Assembly: GCA_964503085.1 (NCBI GenBank)
Contig: CAZCYQ010000011.1
Coordinates: forward strand, 13,572-77,571
Source of the DNA: Bin80 sp964503085
GTDB lineage: Bacteria; Bacteroidota; Rhodothermia; Rhodothermales; Bin80
DNA length: 64,000 nt
Reading direction: 5' to 3'
Below are positions 55,501 to 62,599 of this stretch, piece by piece. Made by a program: the position numbers and the translations under genes. Numbering within the stretch: position 1 is the stretch's first letter; each line of letters opens with the position of its first letter. Under the pieces are notes generated by a model. That model was not told where the DNA came from, did no database searches, and saw nothing but the letters and a program-made list of their open reading frames with translations.

Positions 55501-55907
55501 GTGATGCAACAGATCAGGATGCGCTTTCCTCTCTTGAAGACGAACTCTGTGACCGGTTTGGCCCGCTCCCCAGGCCAGCCAAACAGTTGCTTCTTGGAGC
55601 TCGCATGCGCTTGATGGGACAGCAGCTCCGCCTCCCCCGGATTGCGTTCCGCAATCAGCGCCTTTTCCTACAGCTCCCCGACAGTAATGCGGATCAAAGG
55701 TTCTACACACAAATATTTGAGCCGCTATTGCGGGAGCTGGACGCGCTCACGCATCAGCATGTCCTCAAGGAGTCGAAAACGGGCAAGGTACGGGCTATTG
55801 TGCAGCGTATTCCCTCCGTCGGGGTTGCTCACGCGATCCTGTGTCGCCTGGCGGCCGCAGTTGTCTCACCTGAACCACAACCCGGGCTGTCTCAGGAACC
55901 GGCTTGA
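52542..55907 (+). CDS. mfd: Transcription-repair coupling factor Mfd
   Basis: Removes RNA polymerase stalled at DNA damage and recruits UvrA. The 1121 residues are full length. In order: the UvrB-like N-terminal domains (FLIRHAWTAGRPVVCLLPDV EDARLL, PVVREPGEIAWRGGIVDVFP-like), the CarD-like RNA polymerase interaction domain near residue 430 (FKPGDLVVHREYGIGKFTGF), the RecG-type helicase with Walker A MDRLVCGDVGFGKTEIAVRA (about 575) and LLIVDEEQRFGVRIKEKLRE (about 680), IVENGLDISNANTIIIDRAH MFGLAEVHQLRGRVGRSDRK, and the C-terminal TRCF domain (from about 955). TTG start. Its last 113 bases overlap the 3' end of rsmG on the other strand. Confidence 0.96.
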   Translation: MTEQPLQKLYSRIAQVPVFGEFRAWCEKNRGTQKCLIQGASGSLPSFLIRHAWTAGRPVVCLLPDVEDARLLHGGLTELGLPSLLYPPFGRTPYDREQVEDTAPTVRRHDVLQQLITSDRTLVTTGFQAVFERMPEPEKTANESLTIHVDAHLPPEKLVDQLAGKGFVRVPFVREPGEIAWRGGIVDVFPFSGGLPLRLEFFGNEVESIREFDAVSQRSISRLEVARIVPRPTDVSPDITWVSLLDRLGEDTLLVLFDPPRLEEMAEALWTETQEQYALASISDPDCPVPEKRYLTPEAFVGICKASTRICFDSFGPAETTFQVNGHAQPSFGGHMKTVRSDLLNSERKHTYIVCDSTAQQERLQSLLEEMQDTGRLTFLVASLHRGFSLPEIGLAIYTDHEIFGRYFRPRARKVSRTGGIRLQELQDFKPGDLVVHREYGIGKFTGFRTITVKGREQEVVRLIYARDDVVYVNVNALHKLSKYAGKDGQVPSLTRLGTGQWERAKSRAKKRIKDIARDLIRLYARRKSAQGYAFAGDSVWQRELEASFPWRDTPDQREAAEAVKRDMEAEAPMDRLVCGDVGFGKTEIAVRAAFKAVQDGKQVAILVPTTVLAQQHYLTFCKRLALFPVRVEVLSRRISGAAARKLLADVKLGMVDILVGTHRLVSKDVAFQDLGLLIVDEEQRFGVRIKEKLREMRVNVDTLTLTATPIPRTLQFSLIGARDLSIMGTPPPNRQPIHTEIHSTNWSLVRDAILYEVNRGGQAFFVHNRVRSLGEVLTRLQALLPGVRLASGHGQMPAAELERTMTGFVNHKFDVLVCTSIVENGLDISNANTIIIDRAHMFGLAEVHQLRGRVGRSDRKAYCYLLVPSIHDLSRDARQRLQAVEQFSELGSGFHLAMRDLDIRGAGNILGGEQSGFIADLGLSTYYRMLEEAVQELRAEDFPELFEDIDTPPMGDTIVDLETRASLPKTYVESDLERLALYRRIGDATDQDALSSLEDELCDRFGPLPRPAKQLLLGARMRLMGQQLRLPRIAFRNQRLFLQLPDSNADQRFYTQIFEPLLRELDALTHQHVLKESKTGKVRAIVQRIPSVGVAHAILCRLAAAVVSPEPQPGLSQEPA

Positions 55908-56463
55908 TTTTAACCTGAACGCTCGAATCGGCCTTTCTTAACGCCTCAAGTTCCGCGCTCAAATCTCCACCTTTCAGGCAATAGAGGGCTCCAAGTCCAT
56001 TTCTGTCCTGAATTGCTACACGCTCGTGCCAGCTCCAAAGCGTACAAAGCGAGGCGGTCGCACGCGATACGCTGTGATTGATCCCGTGTACAAACCGCTC
56101 CGCCCGACCATGCCAAGGTTGCAGATTGGGCAAATCCAACTGTCGCTTGAACGTATTTATGGCAAATATCTTCTTTTGAACCGCATCGACTGCATGTACA
56201 GTAACCTCAGGGAACACGATTGCCAGGGGGACCGCCGGCAATCCGCCACCTGTGCCCCAGTCCACAAGCGAGGATCCATCCTCGAATCGGTACGCCGCGA
56301 GCGCCAGACACTCTTGAATATGCCGCAAGAACCCGCGGTCCGTCGTACGCCTTGACACCAGGTTCAGGCGCCTGTTACACTGCTGCAACAGCTGGGCAAA
56401 AGCAAAGAGTTTTTCACGCTGTTGTGTCTGGAGCTCCAAATGCAATTGTTTCACGTGAAACAT
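55795..56463 (-). CDS. rsmG: 16S rRNA (guanine-527-N7) methyltransferase RsmG
   Basis: Methylates G527 of 16S rRNA (E. coli numbering). The start is best placed at 56463 (MFHVKQLHLELQTQQREKLF), the usual RsmG N-terminus; four more codons are open upstream. The SAM-binding core is SLVDWGTGGGLPAVPLAIVF PEVTVHAVDAVQKKIFAINT, followed by VSRATASLCTLWSWHERV. About 222 residues, slightly long: the C-terminal tail (RVVVQVRQLRPPGDTGSREQ) extends 113 bases into the convergent mfd gene. The first codons carry a perfect parS site. It follows mnmG in the leftward gene order. Confidence 0.93.
   Translation of the reverse strand: MFHVKQLHLELQTQQREKLFAFAQLLQQCNRRLNLVSRRTTDRGFLRHIQECLALAAYRFEDGSSLVDWGTGGGLPAVPLAIVFPEVTVHAVDAVQKKIFAINTFKRQLDLPNLQPWHGRAERFVHGINHSVSRATASLCTLWSWHERVAIQDRNGLGALYCLKGGDLSAELEALRKADSSVQVKIKPVPETARVVVQVRQLRPPGDTGSREQPRRREYAAQ
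56447..56462. promoter_or_regulatory. parS chromosome partition site
   Basis: TGTTTCACGTGAAACA is a perfect 16-base palindrome identical to the canonical parS sequence bound by ParB. It lies within the first codons of rsmG and dictates the MFHVKQ start. parS sites cluster near the replication origin, which supports an origin-proximal location of this end of the window. parA/parB are not in the window. Confidence 0.9.
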
Positions 56464-56501
56464 TTCCGTGCCCATACCCTTCTGCCGTTTTTTCCGTCAG
56501 A

Positions 56502-58382
56502 TTATGAGGGTGCATACGATCTCAGCAAAACCATCAACACCGCTATATCTGCCGGACTTACCCCGCTGATCCGTGAAGCCTGTCCAAGCGTTTCCGGCTG
56601 AATCTTGCCCAACTTTTCCCGGGCCTCCATACTGATATTATTGACTGTAGCAAAATCAAATCCCGCGGGTATTACCCGACTTTCCATGCTGGCCATCCTT
56701 CTTGCTTCTTCTTCCTGCCGTGCTACATAACCGGCGTACTTCACCGAGGTCTCTACAAGCTGTTCAACCGGCTCCATCCCGGGCGCCTGCATAACAATTT
56801 GATCAGCAACGCCAGCGGCCCGCAAGAGCTCCCGGAAATTGACCTCCGGGCGACGTACAAGCCGGATTGCTTTCGTCGGTTCATCAATGGGGGTCGTTCC
56901 AACCTTCCGCAGGTACGGATTAACACTTTCTGGAGGGAGTGCGTGGTTTGATAACCTGTCAATGGTGAGTTGCACCGCATCGCGGCGAGATTGCATCCGA
57001 TTGCAGCGCGCTTCTGATACCAATCCTAGACGCTGTGCCAGTGGCGTAAGCCGCGCATCCGCGTTGTCCTGACGAAGCAGCATACGATGCTCGGCCCTCG
57101 AGGTGAACATTCGGTACGGCTCATCTGTCCCCTTGGCAATCAGATCGTCAATCAGAACGCCAATGTAAGCTTCAGAGCGCCGTAGAATCACCGGCGCAGC
57201 TCCTTCAAGTGTACGGACTGCATTTATGCCCGCAATTAGCCCCTGGGCAGCCGCTTCCTCGTACCCAGTGGTTCCATTTATCTGTCCAGCGAAGAACAGC
57301 CCCCTTACGTCCTTTGTTTCCAGCGAATAACGAAGCTGATGGGGAGGGAAATAATCATATTCAATCGCGTAACCCGGACGCAACATATGAACCTTCTCCA
57401 GCCCCGGTATCAGTCGTAGCGCCTCCTCCTGTACATCTTCCGGCAGACTCGTTGAGAAGCCATTTACATACACTTCGGTAGTTCGACGGCCCTCAGGCTC
57501 AAGGAATAACTGGTGGCGTTCCCGAGAAGCAAACCGATCAATCTTATCCTCTATTGAGGGACAGTACCTCGGACCAGTGCCTCCAATTCGTCCGTTAAAC
57601 ATCGGGCTGCGCTCAAATCCCTTTCGCAACACCGCATGCACCTGCGGGGTGGTCCATGTCAGGTGGCAGCTCATCTGATCGTCTGTCAGTGCATCGGTCA
57701 TGAACGAGAAGGGCATAGGCTGCTCATCACCCGGCTGCTCCTTAACCACCGTGTAGTTGATCGTACGACCATCAACGCGAGGCGGGGTACCGGTTTTGAG
57801 TCGACCGCTCTCAAACCCCAGTTCCTGTAACTGCCCGGTCAACCCCGTACTCTGACGTTCTCCCATTCTTCCGCCCCCAAACTGACGCTCTCCCACATGG
57901 ATCAGGCCGTTCATGAACGTACCGTTCGTGAGAATCACCGCACGTGCATGAAAAGTCCGCCCGAGGCGGGTCCGCACACCGCTAATCCGCCCTCCCACGA
58001 CCTCCAAGGCCGTAACCATGTCTGCTCGCATGTAAAGTCCGGGGATCTCTTCCAAGGCTGCACGGACAAACGCTGCATATTCTATTCGATCTGACTGGGC
58101 ACGTGGACCCCACACAGCCGGGCCCTTGCGACGGTTGAGCATTCTGAATTGGATACCTGCTGCATCAGCAGCACGCCCCATAATACCACCGCATGCATCA
58201 ATCTCCCGCACAATGTGACCTTTACCAATGCCTCCTATGGCAGGATTACAGGACATCCTTCCGATCGCTTCAAGATTCATCGTGATCAGGAGTGTACGGG
58301 CTCCCATACGGGCTGCGGCCGCAGCAGCTTCTGTCCCGGCATGACCACCGCCAACGACAATCACATCAAACCTCGAAAACAT
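56502..58382 (-). CDS. mnmG: tRNA uridine-5-carboxymethylaminomethyl modification enzyme MnmG
   Basis: The FAD-dependent half of the MnmE/MnmG complex that modifies U34 of several tRNAs. From ATG at 58382 (MFSRFDVIVVGGGHAGTEAA) the length is 626 residues, as usual; the frame is open 15 codons upstream, overlapping mnmE. Motifs: VIVVGGGHAGTEAA (FAD), SCNPAIGGIGKGHIVREIDA CGGIMGRAAD, VRTLEGAAPVILRRSEAYIG, GRRTTEVYVNGFSTSLPED, and GLFFAGQINGTTGYEEAAAQ GLIAGINA. mnmE ends seven bases upstream, so both are on one leftward transcript. Confidence 0.96.
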   Translation of the reverse strand: MFSRFDVIVVGGGHAGTEAAAAAARMGARTLLITMNLEAIGRMSCNPAIGGIGKGHIVREIDACGGIMGRAADAAGIQFRMLNRRKGPAVWGPRAQSDRIEYAAFVRAALEEIPGLYMRADMVTALEVVGGRISGVRTRLGRTFHARAVILTNGTFMNGLIHVGERQFGGGRMGERQSTGLTGQLQELGFESGRLKTGTPPRVDGRTINYTVVKEQPGDEQPMPFSFMTDALTDDQMSCHLTWTTPQVHAVLRKGFERSPMFNGRIGGTGPRYCPSIEDKIDRFASRERHQLFLEPEGRRTTEVYVNGFSTSLPEDVQEEALRLIPGLEKVHMLRPGYAIEYDYFPPHQLRYSLETKDVRGLFFAGQINGTTGYEEAAAQGLIAGINAVRTLEGAAPVILRRSEAYIGVLIDDLIAKGTDEPYRMFTSRAEHRMLLRQDNADARLTPLAQRLGLVSEARCNRMQSRRDAVQLTIDRLSNHALPPESVNPYLRKVGTTPIDEPTKAIRLVRRPEVNFRELLRAAGVADQIVMQAPGMEPVEQLVETSVKYAGYVARQEEEARRMASMESRVIPAGFDFATVNNISMEAREKLGKIQPETLGQASRISGVSPADIAVLMVLLRSYAPS

Positions 58383-58389
58383 CGTCCTG

Positions 58390-59736
58390 CTATTTGCCAA
58401 TACAAAACCTTGAAAAAATCGCCCCAAGCACAGTTTCGTTTGTAATCACTCCGGTTATCATTCCGAGCTCGCGCGCGGCAGCATGCAAATCCAGCGAAAA
58501 GATGTCCGGCGACTTCCGGGCATCCAACGCAGCTCCTGCACGCAACAATGCTTCATGTGCCTGCTTCAGATGATTTTTATGCCTTGCATTCATGACTGTT
58601 CTGGATACATCCGGATTCCCGAATATCTCAGCAGCTTGTTTAACCAGCTCACGCACAAGTGGAATGACCGCCTTTGGTCCCCCCTTGGCGCTCAACAGTA
58701 ACCCATCTCCTGTATGCTGCTGTACAAGGTCTGTTTTGTTGCCTACTAGAATCGTCGCTTTCTCTCCAGTCTCCTCTAACGCATCAAGGTCCTCTTCTGT
58801 TAACCCATAGACCAGATCATACACGTACACTACAATATCTGCCTTCGCTATCATATCATGCGCCCGCCGTACGCCCTCCTGTTCAATTATGTCCGTACTT
58901 TGTCGCAATCCTGCGGTGTCTGTGAAGCGAAACCGTAATCCCTCAAACTCAGCATCAGCTTCCAAAACATCTCTGGTGGTCCCCGGCTGCTCGCTAGTAA
59001 TTGCCCGATCCCTGCCTGACAAGCTGTTAAGGAGAGTTGATTTGCCTGCATTTGGCCGGCCGGCAATCACTACACGAATGCCTTCGCGTACCACTGTTCC
59101 CAACCGGACCGAGTGAAGTAGCTCGTCCGTTTGGTTCAATGCATGCTCGATCAGCTTTCTGAGCTCAGCCCGATCGACAAATTCCACATCTTCGTCTGTG
59201 AAGTCGATCTCCAGCTCAGCTAATGCACACAGTTCAAGGATTGCTGTTCGCAGCTTTTCGAGTTGTTCTGAGTAATGCCCCTCATATGCCGCGAGTGAAG
59301 TCCGGTGTGCACGCTCGCTGGTAGAATGAATCAGATCTGCAATCGCTTCCGCCTGTGCGAGATCTATTTTCCCGGAAAGGAACGCGCGCTGTGTGAATTC
59401 CCCTGGACGGGCCAAACGCGCTCCATTCTCTATCATACTCTGCAGTACAAGCGCAGCCACATAATCTCCTCCATGACAGGTGATCTCTACCACATCTTCT
59501 CCCGTTGACGTACGTGGCGCCAGAAATACCGTAGCAACCACCTGGTCTATCCGATCTCCCCCCGGACCTACCCACATACCTACATTTGCCGTATGGGATT
59601 CGACCGCCGTCAAGTCTTGCCCGGTAAAGCACTTTGATGCTATCTGGCGAGCCTCGGGGCCGGAAAGACGAACAATTGTAAGCGCCGCAAGACCAGGCGC
59701 GGTCGCAATCGCCGCAATCGTATCTTGGGCGAACAT
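58390..59736 (-). CDS. mnmE: tRNA modification GTPase MnmE
   Basis: GTPase partner of MnmG. The 448 residues show the N-terminal folate-binding domain (IAAIATAPGLAALTIVRLSG, GEDVVEITCHGGDYVAALVL, RPGEFTQRAFLSGKIDLAQA EAIADLI), the G domain (VVIAGRPNAGKSTLLNSLSG RDRAITSEQPGTTRDVLEA, then FTDTAGLRQ and VGNKTDLV) and the C-terminal CIGK end with the catalytic cysteine. Normal length. It lies six bases after yidC in the leftward cluster. Confidence 0.97.
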   Translation of the reverse strand: MFAQDTIAAIATAPGLAALTIVRLSGPEARQIASKCFTGQDLTAVESHTANVGMWVGPGGDRIDQVVATVFLAPRTSTGEDVVEITCHGGDYVAALVLQSMIENGARLARPGEFTQRAFLSGKIDLAQAEAIADLIHSTSERAHRTSLAAYEGHYSEQLEKLRTAILELCALAELEIDFTDEDVEFVDRAELRKLIEHALNQTDELLHSVRLGTVVREGIRVVIAGRPNAGKSTLLNSLSGRDRAITSEQPGTTRDVLEADAEFEGLRFRFTDTAGLRQSTDIIEQEGVRRAHDMIAKADIVVYVYDLVYGLTEEDLDALEETGEKATILVGNKTDLVQQHTGDGLLLSAKGGPKAVIPLVRELVKQAAEIFGNPDVSRTVMNARHKNHLKQAHEALLRAGAALDARKSPDIFSLDLHAAARELGMITGVITNETVLGAIFSRFCIGK

Positions 59737-59742
59737 TTTGAG

Positions 59743-61524
59743 TTACCTGCGACCTTTCTTACCCCGTCGTTTTCCTGTAGCAATCCCACTTACCGACTTG
59801 CGCGCTGCCGACTTCTTGGCAGCGCTTTTACGAGAATCGGGGTTTTTCTTTACCGATTTGTTGATAAACTGCTGTTGCACCGCAGAAAAAACATTGTAAC
59901 AGAAGTAGTACAAACTTAATCCCGACGGCAATCCGTTGAAGATAACGAAGATTACACCCGGCATCACGTACATGAAAATTTTCGCCTGCGGTCCAGAAGT
60001 AGGCGTGGCTTGCAGACGCATCTGTACAATCATAGACAGCCCCATGAGGACCGTAAAGCCCGCAACAAAATCTCCGTAGAATGGGATTGTGAATGGAAGA
60101 TTCAAAATTGCATCTGGAGCCGAGAGATCGGCTGCCCACAAGAATCCCTCCTGCCTGATTTCGATTGATTGTTGCAGAAACTGCCAGAGAGCAATAATAA
60201 TCGGGTATTGCAGCAGCATAGGCAAACATGCACCAAGCGGATTCGTCCCGGATTCGCGATACATTTTGATCGTCGCCTGCTGCTGTTTTTCCGGATTGTC
60301 CGCATACTTCTCCTTTATCTCCTGCATCTTCGGCTGCAATTCGCGCATTTTCGCCATGCTCTTGTAGGAACTGAGCGTCAGCGGCAGCAAAACCACTTTG
60401 ATTAGCAGACAAAAGAGAATGATTACCAGGCCGTAATTGGGAATTAGGCTGCTCAGAAAGGAGAACGCGGGAATAAATACAGCCACTGCAAGCGGGCGCG
60501 TCATCCACTCGAACGCGTCCCAGCCATAGTCCACTATACCGTATGCGCCTTCGTAACGCTTGATCTTGCCATACTCAAGTGGACCCAGATACAATCGAAA
60601 CGTATCGGGCGTATCGTCGGGAGGTCCCATGAACAGAGCGGCCTCGAAATCGACCGCTACCGCAGGATCTTCTGTGTCTCCGATGCGCTCTCCCTCAAGA
60701 ACAGCCTCAAGTGCCGGTCTGTCCGTCACGATCACCGCGCCAAAATATTTGTTTTTGACCCCCACCCAGGACACATTACCCCGCAATACCCGCTCTGCAA
60801 ATTCATCCCCCTGCAGCGTGATCCCCTCTACGTCATTGCCGCTTCGTGCATATGCGCCAACTTTCGTTATTTCCTCCTTCCGGTTGTTCGCATCTTCACT
60901 AAATGGAATACCACCATACCATACGAGCTCATATCCCTCTGATGTCTGAAAACCTGCCGGATTAGTATGGGTCACTTCCAGCTCTACCTCATAGTCACCT
61001 GGCTTGAATGTATAGGCGAACTGCAGTCTGCCACTTCCTATACCGGCTTCAAACACCACTGTCGCGGGCGCGGTCGTAGCATCAACCACATCCATTGAGT
61101 CACGCTGCACGAACAGCAGATCCCGCGTGTAAATATTTCGCGATCCAGTAGACTGAAACTCAACTCCTACGGCGCCACGGCCCGTACTGTCGACCATTTG
61201 GACCTGTCTCACCTGATCAAACTGTAGAAACTCCTTCAGTTCGAAGCCTGTGAGGGTTGCACCCAGGTCTGAAAGTCGTGCGGTATACAGGTCCGTATCT
61301 ACCACGATTTCACGCGCGGCGTGCACTGGTGCGGCCTCCGGCAGTTGCACGGGTGCAGAGACCTGTTCCGGCGAGTCTGCCGCGATGGTTGAATCTAACG
61401 AATCTGATGCAACCTGCACCTCTTCAACCACGGGCTCAGGGGCCTGCGGTGGGGGCATCATAATCATCCACACGGCCATAATAGCCGTGATCAGGATGAC
61501 AGCGATAATCGTATTACGGTCCAC
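59743..61524 (-). CDS. yidC: Membrane protein insertase YidC
   Basis: Inserts and folds inner-membrane proteins, alone or with SecYEG. The 593 residues show the Gram-negative plan: an N-terminal helix (MDRNTIIAVILITAIMAVWM), a large periplasmic beta-domain (about 30-330), and the conserved five-helix core (GLVIILFCLLIKVVLLPLTL SSYKSMAKMRELQPKMQEIK, NPLGACLPMLLQYPIIIALW QFLQQSIEIRQ, YYFCYNVFSAVQQQFIN), ending in a basic tail (KKSAARKSVSG). It overlaps rnpA by 11 bases, and no yidD frame was seen between them. Confidence 0.97.
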   Translation of the reverse strand: MDRNTIIAVILITAIMAVWMIMMPPPQAPEPVVEEVQVASDSLDSTIAADSPEQVSAPVQLPEAAPVHAAREIVVDTDLYTARLSDLGATLTGFELKEFLQFDQVRQVQMVDSTGRGAVGVEFQSTGSRNIYTRDLLFVQRDSMDVVDATTAPATVVFEAGIGSGRLQFAYTFKPGDYEVELEVTHTNPAGFQTSEGYELVWYGGIPFSEDANNRKEEITKVGAYARSGNDVEGITLQGDEFAERVLRGNVSWVGVKNKYFGAVIVTDRPALEAVLEGERIGDTEDPAVAVDFEAALFMGPPDDTPDTFRLYLGPLEYGKIKRYEGAYGIVDYGWDAFEWMTRPLAVAVFIPAFSFLSSLIPNYGLVIILFCLLIKVVLLPLTLSSYKSMAKMRELQPKMQEIKEKYADNPEKQQQATIKMYRESGTNPLGACLPMLLQYPIIIALWQFLQQSIEIRQEGFLWAADLSAPDAILNLPFTIPFYGDFVAGFTVLMGLSMIVQMRLQATPTSGPQAKIFMYVMPGVIFVIFNGLPSGLSLYYFCYNVFSAVQQQFINKSVKKNPDSRKSAAKKSAARKSVSGIATGKRRGKKGRR

Positions 61525-61945
61525 TCGTTACCCCTTCCTGGTATTTATTTAGTCTAATGCTCAGGCTGCGCATTGCCTGCAGTATATCCTTCGACAGTTT
61601 TTCAACATGTTTGGGGCTACGCACAAGGATCATTAGTATTAACGACTTCGCCGAAGGAAATTTTTTGGGGTCTATCAGGTATTGATGCGTCCGCCAGACT
61701 TCGCGCATGCATCGTCTCAACCGGTTTCGCTGAACAGCATTCCTGCATCGGCCGGGCGCAAATCCAACCTGTACCGGCGCGTCTGTGCCTGTCGCAGAAC
61801 TAGGAACAAACCGGTACAATATCCGGATATTTGCCGTTACTACAGACTCTACCTCCGGGTTTGACCGGTCAAAAAGCGATTTAATCAGTCGACGACGCTT
61901 TAAGCGCATCGAACGCGGAAACCGCTGCACAGGCGCCGCTTCCAT
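61514..61945 (-). CDS. rnpA: Ribonuclease P protein component
   Basis: Protein subunit of RNase P, which trims tRNA 5' ends. 143 residues with the core RLIKSLFDRSNPEVESVVT, IRILYRFVPSSA, QVGFAPGRCRNAVQRNRLRR CMREVWRTHQYL and SLILMILVRSP. The RNR basic motif of the family shows as NAVQRNRLRRCMRE. It starts three bases after rpmH and overlaps yidC by 11 bases. Met13 (MRLKRRRLI) is an alternative start. Confidence 0.93.
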   Translation of the reverse strand: MEAAPVQRFPRSMRLKRRRLIKSLFDRSNPEVESVVTANIRILYRFVPSSATGTDAPVQVGFAPGRCRNAVQRNRLRRCMREVWRTHQYLIDPKKFPSAKSLILMILVRSPKHVEKLSKDILQAMRSLSIRLNKYQEGVTSGP

Positions 61946-61948
61946 AAA

Positions 61949-62104
61949 TTACTTGCCAACATAACGATCGCTCACCGAAAGGCTTTTGCGTCCCTTTCGG
62001 CGGCGTCTCGCCAACACATTGCGACCATCCTTATCTGCCATTCTCGAGCGAAATCCGTGCTTATTGCGACGCTTTCGCCGACTTGGCTGGTAGGTGCGTT
62101 TCAT
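61949..62104 (-). CDS. rpmH: 50S ribosomal protein L34
   Basis: A 51-residue ribosomal protein, too short for many gene callers but unmistakable: MKRTYQPSRRKRRNKHGFRS RMADKDGRNVLARRRRKGRK then SLSVSDRYVGK. It is the usual first gene of the rpmH-rnpA-yidC group. It starts 62104 and ends three bases before rnpA. In many bacteria dnaA lies upstream; here two rightward tRNA genes occupy that side. Confidence 0.97.
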   Translation of the reverse strand: MKRTYQPSRRKRRNKHGFRSRMADKDGRNVLARRRRKGRKSLSVSDRYVGK

Positions 62105-62244
62105 GAAGCGCTACTATTTTAGTTGTGGAACTTAATGCCTGGCATTTCGCTTCAGCTGAAGCCTCCTAGTATAGGGTTTTTTGGTATACTAGCTGCCCGA
62201 TGTTATCTTTTACGTCTCAAGTGTGTGTTTTGCTTCGTTTTCTT
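62105..62244. promoter_or_regulatory. Divergent promoter region between rpmH and tRNA genes
   Basis: It contains the inverted repeat CTAGTATA (62166-62173) / TATACTAG (62185-62192). Each arm holds a TATACT on its own strand, giving possible back-to-back -10 boxes for leftward rpmH and the rightward tRNAs. No clear -35 hexamers are seen. Confidence 0.3.
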
Positions 62245-62320
62245 GCGGGAATAGCTCAATCGGTAGAGCGTCAGCTTCCCAAGCTGAAGGTCGCGGGTTC
62301 GATTCCCGTTTCCCGCTCCA
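62245..62320 (+). tRNA. tRNA-Gly (anticodon CCC)
   Basis: A 76-base cloverleaf: acceptor GCGGGAA pairs with TTCCCGC, D-arm AGCTCAATCGGTAGAGC, anticodon stem TCAGC/GCTGA with loop TTCCCAA (CCC at positions 34-36), T-arm GCGGGTTCGATTCCCGT. The 3' CCA is encoded (62318-62320). Rightward; the next tRNA follows two bases later. Confidence 0.95.
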
Positions 62321-62322
62321 CC

Positions 62323-62397
62323 GGGCGGTTAGCTCAGTTGGTTTAGAGCGCCTGCCTTACAAGCAGGAGGTCGGGGGTTCAAATCCCTCACCGCCCA
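62323..62397 (+). tRNA. tRNA-Val (anticodon TAC)
   Basis: A 75-base cloverleaf: acceptor GGGCGGT pairs with ACCGCCC, D-arm AGCTCAGTTGGTTTAGAGC, anticodon stem CCTGC/GCAGG with loop CTTACAA (TAC), T-arm GGGGGTTCAAATCCCTC. Discriminator A at 62397; CCA is not encoded here, unlike the neighbour. Probably cotranscribed with tRNA-Gly. Confidence 0.95.
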
Positions 62398-62599
62398 CAC
62401 CTTTACCCGACACACCGATCCGTGTTCACTGTACCGTCAGGACAGGAACCGTACCTTGCCTGGGGATTCTGCCGTGAAACGGATTAGCTCAATCTGAAGC
62501 GTATTCCTGACATTCCGCGATGGCATAAAATCGAAATTGCCAAGACCACTCGTTTCACAATATTGGAACACTATCTGGATAAGCTATTAATCGCCGGCG

